Shown: piece by piece, positions 58,501 through 64,000 of the stretch
Layout: every line of letters begins with the position of its first letter
How positions within the stretch are numbered: position 1 is the stretch's first letter
Assembly (NCBI RefSeq): GCF_937128415.1
Contig: NZ_CAKZMJ010000026.1
Coordinates: 1-64,000 of the forward strand
DNA from: an uncultured Caldilinea sp.
Lineage (GTDB): Bacteria > Chloroflexota > Anaerolineae > Caldilineales > Caldilineaceae
Reading direction: 5' to 3'
DNA: 64,000 nt
The notes under the pieces: generated by a model
What the model was told of the DNA's origin: nothing
The model's database searches: none
Seen by the model: the letters and a program-made list of their open reading frames with translations, nothing else
Made by a program: the position numbers and the translations under genes

Positions 58501-59933
58501 TAGCGCCATCCTCTAATTAGGGCACGCACGATGTGCCAGGCCATGGCAGGTGGAACTTTCCTAGAGCCGCGAAAGCCAGAGCCTTTCAGCGTAGGGGGCA
58601 GGCGCTCGTTCGTGTAAAGGCGCGAAAACAGGCTGTAGCTCAAGTATCGCTCTGCTTCGTATTGCGTGCGCTGATCGAGGGGGACTCTATCTAACAAGAA
58701 CTCACGAAAGGTGAGGACGGGGACGGACCTGGTTGAGTGCCCACTGTCAAACTCCGACCTAGTTCCTTGACGTTTTGCAATAAAGTCCGCTCGACTGCGC
58801 AGCAACTCATCAATCTTTTCCCTGGCCAGATCTCTTAGTCGCGGTGTATAAGTCAAGAAGATGATCTCACCGTCTAGAGTCTCTTGTGTCTTTCTAGACA
58901 CATAGTCTGCGAAAAGATGATAGAGCATCGTAGATTTGCCGCTGCCGGCGCGACCATTGATGAACAGCGGCAAAACTGCTCGGTCCCGGGGCCATTCGCA
59001 GCGGACTCGTTTTAGAAGCTGAGCTTCCTCTGTGGAGAGAGCCAGGTTTGCCTCTTCATCTTGTTGTAGCTGTTTCCAGACCTCATCATCGGCCAAAAGA
59101 TACGCCGGATAACTTCGGCGGGCATATCGAGCCACATCGTCTAATTTAACAGTCTCTCTTTCCTCTGAAATCCCTGCAAAGCGTCTGCGAATGTCTTTCT
59201 CGAACTCATCCCGGCTTTTGGTCTCCTGTCTAGGATCGAAGGGGCTAAGTAAGAGCAGTATATCTTCAGGCCCCTCAACCGAGAGATGAACCCCATAAAC
59301 AGACCGGCCTGTTCCGTTGTCTAGCATGCGACGAATTCGGGCGCTGTCGCTCAGCAGTTCTCCAGCTTGCCGATCCTGAGCGAGACGTTGAACTAGGTTG
59401 TAGTAATCTTTCCATTGGTCTTTATACTTCTTATGAGCCAGCCTCTCCACCCACAACCGACTTTCCATTACGAGTTCATCATCAGCCGAGTCCGCAAATG
59501 GCTCCAACCACGATGCTAAACTCGACGGCAAAGCTTGTTTAATCTCGTTCCGGCCCTTATTTTGTTCAGCGAGAAACTGGGCGGCCTCTTGTTGGAGATC
59601 TGCCATGTCCAGTAAAGGCTCTAGCCATTCTCGCCGCTGGTTTACGGAACCGTCTTTGAACCTCTCGTAGTCATCATCGCCGCACTTGAAGATAGTGAGC
59701 ACACAAAAAGCCTGCAATTGGGAGGGAGTCGCCAGCTCGACCGGTTTAATTACCAAACGCAATCTACCGCCGCTTGTCCCCACTTTGTCATAAAGATAAG
59801 GAGGACGCTTATCGAGCAGTTGGTTCAACTCCTCGTTTGATCGCTCTTCATAGCGAGCAATCCATTCATAGAGATCGAAACCGTATCCACGGGCTTTCCG
59901 GTCGGCCGTCTTCGTGACGTAAATAAATGCCAT
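55527..59933 (-). CDS. Large UvrD-like helicase with helical-repeat tail (TRANK1-like)
   Basis: This 1468-residue protein begins at ATG 59933 with AGGAGG upstream. Residues 1-310 are an unrecognised N-terminal region. The SF1 helicase core has Walker A GRAGSGKST (327-335), FCDEAQDFT with DEAQD at 549-553, AGDPFQTINPTG (586-597), YNYRS (632-636), LSPMEAKGMEF (731-741) and YVAVTRAKR (776-784). A TPR-like helical region (about 880-1240) and a C-terminal tail follow. The layout resembles eukaryotic TRANK1-type helicases and large bacterial relatives. GC and codon use differ visibly from neighbours and it is flanked by transposase debris, so acquisition by transfer is likely. A defence role is inferred. 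Confidence 0.88.
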   Translation of the reverse strand: MAFIYVTKTADRKARGYGFDLYEWIARYEERSNEELNQLLDKRPPYLYDKVGTSGGRLRLVIKPVELATPSQLQAFCVLTIFKCGDDDYERFKDGSVNQRREWLEPLLDMADLQQEAAQFLAEQNKGRNEIKQALPSSLASWLEPFADSADDELVMESRLWVERLAHKKYKDQWKDYYNLVQRLAQDRQAGELLSDSARIRRMLDNGTGRSVYGVHLSVEGPEDILLLLSPFDPRQETKSRDEFEKDIRRRFAGISEERETVKLDDVARYARRSYPAYLLADDEVWKQLQQDEEANLALSTEEAQLLKRVRCEWPRDRAVLPLFINGRAGSGKSTMLYHLFADYVSRKTQETLDGEIIFLTYTPRLRDLAREKIDELLRSRADFIAKRQGTRSEFDSGHSTRSVPVLTFREFLLDRVPLDQRTQYEAERYLSYSLFSRLYTNERLPPTLKGSGFRGSRKVPPAMAWHIVRALIRGWRYDHDMEPDDYAEVPKKEQSVTLEEFKTVYEEVWRSWLQPLMEEQRLWDEVKIASNLLSQSALSPDFAVIFCDEAQDFTRLELNFLVRLLLYHRYDLGRERYIRLPFVLAGDPFQTINPTGFRWESVKASFYSEVVLGLDPYGRKTIGFDYQPLTYNYRSQPNIVGFSNLVLLWRHLCVGADVTPQQGWFDDDESESAPMLFTLGKTLSESQIHDIIEKNPVIIVPCEQGQEEEFIENDSLLRSLKQHIETLTVLSPMEAKGMEFGTVVVYKFGEYCPEGLIDKRSDDDLTHHYFLNKLYVAVTRAKRNLVLIDTVSGEERLWKSALKQGEVGQWVKQASRPEEWKDRVSPIQPGNFLLLAWEKQDPLTVAETLRNSGKAEGNARLLRQAKAQYRRAGRDDLAKVCEAEALEIEGLYREAGQAYCELGQWQDAERCFWAGKHYDDLLSLAKSYERLNPRYRVTAKFMQSPKSANDATAFLEYYLDSLKKGDNVSYSEAQFLEAMRAALKVASRDWNRERMSNIASLAAEVLDHLRHLHNDLDLETVAHIYYASERYREAVAAWEKLSGAPPAHREYARAKAQIATYPENLKWWHRAGDMQTVVEEFQSRRSGDVPPDIGKLVADAYRRLGYWKHAIEMYLKTKELGKAIELLRNAISDRPQDIFPTSRTLVDEVYRALVEVENYNEARKLVERITERWPEKEGYEYARQLLVDLARGRRWELAIRLVSAGGNVGAKIIEARSPWTPLRLSSSKLTELQMGLIEELARSDALTAFTRKEREDITEYLSHFVSETDERWRQYLSLPTLAAALERVLLDKDLLPLYERMEQNSRSRTERRFVRERWLKVKTRQIERLQKSEPHEADSARLISLRTDELNKRADEWGIALSEISRLPEYPDPGTPLPPEIPSDFSVAWRDPYCRITNIPTGSDLTIDVATGKMSSFGAPNPHQRRETDGTMSFVLKEWRLKGRLRKGEWIEFTLNDERYRYELHRA

Positions 59934-60290
59934 GGCAAAACATCCTCCTAATCGATGTGACGATGAGACGCAGCTTCCCACAACACCAAGGGAGATCTAG
60001 TACGGTTGCCAGAAATTGTACACATGCTGTGGTTATTGACAACTCACCTATCAAACTTTGTAGGGCATAATCAAGTTGTAATTTTGACATTTCACGCAAT
60101 GAAAGTTTGCTGTTTGTGATGCGCAAGTTATCGCCGTGAGAGCACATCGAAGGAATTGGGCGCTGGCGGTTGGCTGCCCCACAGCTGGCAGCAGTTCTAA
60201 GTCCAGGCAGTGATGTACAAAATCTTGCTCATTGCGCACTCTTTACTTGTGACAAGCAAGGAAAATACACGATGAGCACTCCTAAGCACA
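59934..60290. other. Upstream region of the large helicase
   Basis: About 357 bases, lower in GC than the chromosome. It contains the helicase promoter and the start of the decayed ISAs1-type element. No gene is recognised. Confidence 0.5.
60015..60042 (-). promoter_or_regulatory. Promoter of the large helicase
   Basis: On the minus strand TTGTCA (60042-60037), 16 bases and TACAAT (60020-60015). The predicted leader is about 75 bases and includes AGGAGG. Confidence 0.5.
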
Positions 60291-61137
60291 TTGGCAGAGG
60301 CGCTGGCGCACATCTCGGATTCACGGTCAGCGCGCGGTCAGAGCTGCGAATGGCAGTTTCTTTTGATCTTGATCGGCGCCGCCCTCATGAGCGGAAAGAA
60401 ATCGATGCTTGAGATCAACAACTGGGTGCAAATGCACGGTGAGGAGCTGAAAACGACGTTGAAGCCGAAAAAGGGTCGGATACCCAGTCTTGCCACCCTG
60501 CAGCGCGTGGTTCGGGATGTCGAGATTACGACGCTGGAAGCAACGCTGAGCAAGTTCCAACGGGACTTGAGCCATAAAACCGGTGATGTCGCCGCCGTGG
60601 TGACGCAGGATGGACGCAAATTGCATGGGCTGGCATTGGATGGCAAGACCGTGCGTGGAGCCAGTGCGTACGGCGAAACAGTCCACTCAGTGAGTTTGAT
60701 GCATCACAGTTCCGGCCTCGTGTTCGACCAAGACAAGACCAGCGAGAAACTGCATGAAAGCTGCGTCGCCGAAAAGATATTGGCGCACAACGACTGACAA
60801 GACACAGTGCTCACGATGGACGCCTTGCATCCTTGCCAGGAGCGCGCAAAACAGATTCGGCAAAGGGGTGGCGACTACCTGGTTGTGGTCAAGCGCAACC
60901 AACAGGTCATCTATGAAGATATTGCTGCAGCGTTTTCTGTATCCTCGTGATGTTAGCTTTGATGAAGACCGCTCCACAATTCGCACCGGCAATGCACCGC
61001 AAGCACTTGCAGCCTTGCGCAACGCTATCGCCACCTTGCTACGTGTCGAAGGCTGGAACACTCTACCCAGTGGCTTTCGGTATTGTGAACGCTCTCCGCA
61101 AATTCCGTTGCGATTGACGGAAGCTATTGCAACTTGA
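60291..61137 (+). pseudogene. ISAs1-type transposase remnant (internal stop, deletion and frameshift)
   Basis: The frame from 60291 reads LAHISDSRSARGQS, later LDGKTVRGASAYGETVHSVS and SGLVFDQDKTSEK, features of ISAs1/H-repeat transposases. A TGA at 60795-60797 interrupts it; the same frame then continues with TVLTMDALHPCQERAK and GGDYLVVVKRNQQVIYEDI. Sequence is then lost, and the C-terminal block DVSFDEDRSTIRTGNAPQAL continues in a different frame to a stop at 61137. It is clearly dead. It ends 8 bases before the right direct repeat. Confidence 0.88.
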
Positions 61138-61145
61138 TTATGCCT

Positions 61146-61326
61146 GCAGTGGGGTTGAAGCGTTCTCGTGGAATAGGACTGTTCAGGAAGCTCTGTGAAA
61201 TTGAAGAAATGATGCTGGCAACTCGTAGATTCTTTCGTGAGAGCCAAGAATCGTAGCTGCAGGCTGCGCTTCGTCGATTTTCCCACGGCTTTCGGGCCTG
61301 CCAAGGGCCTGCGGCTGCGAGCCGCA
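61146..61326. repeat. 181-bp direct repeat, right copy
   Basis: Same orientation as 54954-55134, with six mismatches. The terminal hairpin here carries one mismatch. The two copies enclose the helicase and both transposase remnants. Confidence 0.92.
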
Positions 61327-61329
61327 ACT

Positions 61330-61357
61330 CCCCCTCTCCCAACATTGGGAGAGGGGG
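61330..61357. repeat. Perfect 13-bp palindrome
   Basis: CCCCCTCTCCCAA and TTGGGAGAGGGGG pair exactly around a 2-base loop. It separates two copies of the repeat end and resembles dispersed bacterial palindromic elements. Confidence 0.85.
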
Positions 61358-61382
61358 CAGGGGGTGAGGGCCCACCGAGAGC

Positions 61383-61445
61383 CTGCGCTTCGTCGATTTT
61401 CCCACGGCTTTTGGGCCTGCCAAGGACTGCGGCTGCGAGCCGCAG
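61383..61445. repeat. Third, partial copy of the direct-repeat end
   Basis: About 63 bases match the last third of both 181-bp repeats (CTGCGCTTCGTCGATTTTCC onward) and again end in the CTGCGGCTGCGAGCCGCAG hairpin. Confidence 0.85.
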
Positions 61446-61505
61446 CCACCGTGATATGGCCGTCCCGGCGGCAAATTTTTGCAGTTAGCGGTTTGGAAAG
61501 TGTTG

Positions 61506-61514
61506 TGCTATAAT
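61506..61514 (+). promoter_or_regulatory. Extended -10 promoter of the sugar ABC operon
   Basis: TGC-TATAAT (61506-61514) is a perfect extended -10. The -35 is weak (TTAGCG, 61485-61490). The predicted leader is about 55 bases. Confidence 0.55.
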
Positions 61515-61574
61515 GAAAAAAGCCAAAGACAACCACAATCCTCTAAATATACTCTACAGGAGGCGCCGTTGACC

Positions 61575-62603
61575 ATGGACATGACAGGCGCGCAGGAGCA
61601 GCGGGCGCTCGAGGGGCCGGGTTTCCTCACTCGCATCGTTCAGATTCGCGAAGCGGGGATTGTGATCGCCTTCGTGGCGTTGTGTCTCTACTTCTGGTGG
61701 CAGCGTCCCGACGTCTTCTTGAATCCAGCCAACCTCGCCGTGATCATGCGTTTCATCGCCACCTTTGGACTGCTGGCGATCGGTCAGCTGCTGGTGATTA
61801 TCAGCGGCGGCATCGACCTTTCCGTCGGCTCCATGACGGCGTTGACCGGCGTGCTCTTTGCCACGCTTATGATGAAGGGCGTGGGCGCGATCCCGCCGTT
61901 GGGGATTGCGCCTTCGGTCGTCATCGTGCTGATCGTCGCCGGCCTCGTGGGCGCCTGGCATGGCTTCTGCGTCACCAAATTGCACATTCCGCCCTTTATC
62001 ATTACTCTCGGCACCTGGCTGATGGCGCGTGGGCTGGCGGCCTTTATGACGCAGGGCTATCCCATCGTCTTTCCTTCCAACCACCCATTTCTCTGGTTTG
62101 GTCAGGGAGAGATCGCCAGAATTCCCATCATGTTTATTGTGCTCGTCATCGTGGCGACGCTGGTCTTCTTCCTGCTCAACAGCACCACGCTAGGACGCCA
62201 TATTTACGCAGTCGGAGGCAACATCGAGGCGGCGCGCGTCTCTGGCATTAAGGTGAATCGGGTGCGAATCTTCTGTTTCATTGTGAGTAGCCTGATGGCG
62301 GGTTTGGTGGGGCTGTTGTTGGCCTCACGGCTGGGACAAGGCACGCCCACGGTGGGCGCCGCCTATGAGCTTTGGGCCATCGCTGCGACGGTGATCGGCG
62401 GCACCAGTCTCTTCGGCGGCGAAGGCACCGTGCAGGGCGCCATCTTAGGCGCCGCCATCATGGGCGTGATGGTCAACGGCATGGTTCTGATCAATCTATC
62501 CTCCTATTTGCAGGACGTCGTCCTGGGCGCCGTGTTGGTGATTGCGGTGACCTATGACACATGGCGCAGGCGACGACAATTGGGACAGGTGAGGCGAAAA
62601 TGA
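61575..62603 (+). CDS. Ribose/xylose-type ABC transporter permease
   Basis: This 342-residue inner-membrane permease of the RbsC/XylH family has about nine hydrophobic segments. Typical blocks are LVIISGGIDLSVGSM, FIITLGTWLMARG, RHIYAVGGNIEAARVSGI and GGTSLFGGEGTVQGA. AGGAGG (61558-61563) lies 11 bases from ATG 61575 and 5 bases from an in-frame TTG at 61569, which could be the true start. The stop overlaps the ATPase start by 4 bases. The sugar is not decided by sequence. Confidence 0.9.
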   Translation: MDMTGAQEQRALEGPGFLTRIVQIREAGIVIAFVALCLYFWWQRPDVFLNPANLAVIMRFIATFGLLAIGQLLVIISGGIDLSVGSMTALTGVLFATLMMKGVGAIPPLGIAPSVVIVLIVAGLVGAWHGFCVTKLHIPPFIITLGTWLMARGLAAFMTQGYPIVFPSNHPFLWFGQGEIARIPIMFIVLVIVATLVFFLLNSTTLGRHIYAVGGNIEAARVSGIKVNRVRIFCFIVSSLMAGLVGLLLASRLGQGTPTVGAAYELWAIAATVIGGTSLFGGEGTVQGAILGAAIMGVMVNGMVLINLSSYLQDVVLGAVLVIAVTYDTWRRRRQLGQVRRK

Positions 62604-63400
62604 CGGCGACGACGGCAACAACGCCCATTGTGGAGATGCGCAACATCAAGAAGAGCTTTGGCGCAGTGCAGGCGTTGCGCGGGGTCGATCTGACCCTGAT
62701 GCACAACGAAGTGTTGGGGTTGGTGGGGGACAACGCCGCCGGGAAATCGACGCTGATGAAGGTGCTGAGCGGCGCTTACATCCCCGACGAAGGGGAAATC
62801 TACCTGGAAGGCAAGCGCGTGCACATCACCGGGCCAGACGATGCGCGTCGGCTGGGCATCGAGATGGTCTATCAGGATTTTATGCTGGCCAACAATCTGG
62901 ACGTCGCCGCCAATATCTTCCTGGGCAGGGAAGTGGTGCGCTGGGCGTTGGGGCCGATCCGCGTGATGGACAAACGCGCCATGGAGATCCAATCTCAGCA
63001 GTTGCTCCGGCGACTCAACATCAACGTCAGCTCGGTGCGCTTGAAGGTGGAGCATCTTTCCGGTGGTCAGCGTCAGGCGGTCGCCATCGGTCGCGCCACA
63101 GCGTTCAACGCTAAGGTGATCATCATGGATGAACCGACCGCTGCGCTCAGCGTCTCGGCGATCGGCCAGGTGCTGGATCTGATCCGCGAGTTGAAGGCGC
63201 AGGGGGCGTCGATCATCATCATCAGCCATCGTCTGGAGGATATCCACGAGGTGGGCGATCGCGTGGTCGTGTTGCGCCATGGTCGCAAAGTGGCGGATTA
63301 TCCCGTCACAGGCGATGTGCAGAGCTTCCGCGAGCGCGTGGTTTCCTACATGGTGGGCGCCAGAGACGATTTTTCTAAAGTCGTGGCGGAAGAAGATTGA
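62600..63400 (+). CDS. Sugar ABC transporter ATPase (single-domain, XylG/RbsA-like)
   Basis: This 266-residue ATPase has Walker A GDNAAGKST, the signature LSGGQRQAVAIGRA, Walker B VIIMDEPTAAL and the switch His in IIISHRLEDIHE. Usual RbsA and XylG proteins carry two such domains; this one has a single domain, as in FrcA-type importers, so two copies would assemble. The ATG lies in a 4-base overlap with the permease gene, with AGGTGAGG upstream. Confidence 0.9.
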   Translation: MTATTATTPIVEMRNIKKSFGAVQALRGVDLTLMHNEVLGLVGDNAAGKSTLMKVLSGAYIPDEGEIYLEGKRVHITGPDDARRLGIEMVYQDFMLANNLDVAANIFLGREVVRWALGPIRVMDKRAMEIQSQQLLRRLNINVSSVRLKVEHLSGGQRQAVAIGRATAFNAKVIIMDEPTAALSVSAIGQVLDLIRELKAQGASIIIISHRLEDIHEVGDRVVVLRHGRKVADYPVTGDVQSFRERVVSYMVGARDDFSKVVAEED

Positions 63401-63621
63401 GGAGGCCGCAAAGCGTTCGACCGATTCTGGTTTTAGAGCAATGTCCGTTGCGCCCTGCGAAGAGGAGGTGATGCCTGTCAACAAGATGCAAACCTTTGTA
63501 AGATGCAACCAATGTCGCGAACAATGTCTCGAAGGCGGCTGTATTTGGAGTCGGAGTCTTGAGCGTGCGATTGGAACTCACGGGACAATATTCATTTTTT
63601 AGACCAGTGGAGGAAAGCGCC
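63401..63621 (+). other. 221-base gap before the binding-protein gene
   Basis: No gene recognised. It may hold a weak promoter near 63559-63589 (TTGAGC with a 19-base spacer to GACAAT), which would let the abundant lipoprotein be made separately from the membrane parts. Confidence 0.4.
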
Positions 63622-64000
63622 ATGAAACGGTTTCGACTTCTCTTTATTTTTTCCTTGATTGCCGCATTCGTCCTGGCCGCCTGCCCGCCTGCGCCTACAC
63701 AGGCGCCCTCTCCTGCAGCGCCAGCCGTGGATATGGAAAAATTCCAGGTGGTCGTGATCGGCAAATCCGTCCACCCCTATTGGAGCAATGTTGAAAAAGG
63801 CGTGCGAGCAGCCGCAGCTGACCTGGGTCTGCGCGACGATCAGGTGATCTTTTTCGTCCCGCCCCAGGAGGATGTCGCTCGCCAGATCGAAGCGATGGAG
63901 ACCTACATTGCGCAAGGAGTGACCGGAATTGCAATTGCGCCTTCGGACCCCAACGCCCTGGAGCCGGTCATGAAGAAGGCTGCGGACGCCGGCATCATCG
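63622..64000 (+). CDS. Sugar ABC transporter substrate-binding lipoprotein (cut by right edge)
   Basis: The first 126 residues are present. A signal peptide ends in the lipobox LAAC, and a short Ala/Pro linker follows. The Peripla_BP_4-type domain has VVVIGKSVHPYWSNVEKG and GVTGIAIAPSDPNALEP, which match ribose/galactose-type binding proteins. GGAGG lies 8 bases before the ATG. It belongs with the permease and ATPase just upstream. Confidence 0.9.
   Translation, partial: MKRFRLLFIFSLIAAFVLAACPPAPTQAPSPAAPAVDMEKFQVVVIGKSVHPYWSNVEKGVRAAAADLGLRDDQVIFFVPPQEDVARQIEAMETYIAQGVTGIAIAPSDPNALEPVMKKAADAGII

Larger units (their letters stand above)
61138..61574. other. Repeat-filled intergenic region between the island and the ABC importer
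   Basis: Contains the right 181-bp repeat, a 13-bp palindrome, a third copy of the repeat end and the ABC promoter, each listed separately. No gene is seen. Confidence 0.7.

Overview
The window is high-GC bacterial chromosome with dense genes, frequent ATGA start/stop overlaps and mixed strands. I recognise no rRNA, tRNA or CRISPR array. The gene mix suggests a filamentous, possibly thermophilic Chloroflexota of the Caldilinea type: F420-linked enzymes, GH4 glycosidases, a tricorn protease, STAND/CHAT/SIR2 signalling proteins and many Thr/Pro-linked surface proteins. This placement is inferred from gene content, not from a marker gene.

Layout. 1-4984 (minus): a SWIM zinc-finger protein, an unknown Cys-rich protein and purine nucleoside phosphorylase form one unit, preceded by two tandem cation/Ca2+ exchangers. 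5123-11450 (plus): the methylthioribose salvage pair mtnA-mtnK, a two-RCK K+ channel and a Na+/phosphate transporter. 11557-22029 (minus): two GH4 glycosidases, an enolase-superfamily enzyme coupled to a P-loop protein, cyclophilin, a HAD phosphatase, a PHP/zinc/UvrD fusion helicase and a membrane protein. 22139-22816 (plus): a small anchored protein.

22824-36208 (minus) is the most interesting resident block. It reads rsfS, then a zinc-ribbon/winged-helix membrane protein, a helical protein, an SPFH protein carrying a DNA-binding-type tail, an S49 membrane peptidase and an 861-residue anchored protein. These lead into a three-gene cassette: a CHAT protease with an FGE/C-type-lectin-fold tail, a SIR2-like protein, and an nSTAND-type NTPase with a transmembrane segment and WD40 repeats. 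The cassette looks like an NTP-dependent conflict or signalling system with sensor, switch and effector parts.

36381-53838 (plus): a deazaflavin-dependent reductase-like protein, an ornithine cyclodeaminase relative, an SsnA-like aminohydrolase, a soluble hybrid histidine kinase, NADPH:F420 reductase, a Cys/Met-metabolism PLP enzyme, a GNAT enzyme, tricorn protease, and a maltodextrin unit (malE-malF-malG, an intracellular GH13 amylase, a glycerophosphodiesterase). galE follows on the minus strand.

54954-61326 is an island. It is bounded by two 181-bp direct repeats, contains decayed IS630-type and ISAs1-type transposases, and is visibly lower in GC. Its one intact gene encodes a 1468-residue UvrD-like helicase with a helical-repeat tail, a candidate horizontally acquired defence gene. 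The window ends in a ribose/xylose-type ABC importer (permease, ATPase, lipoprotein cut by the right edge).
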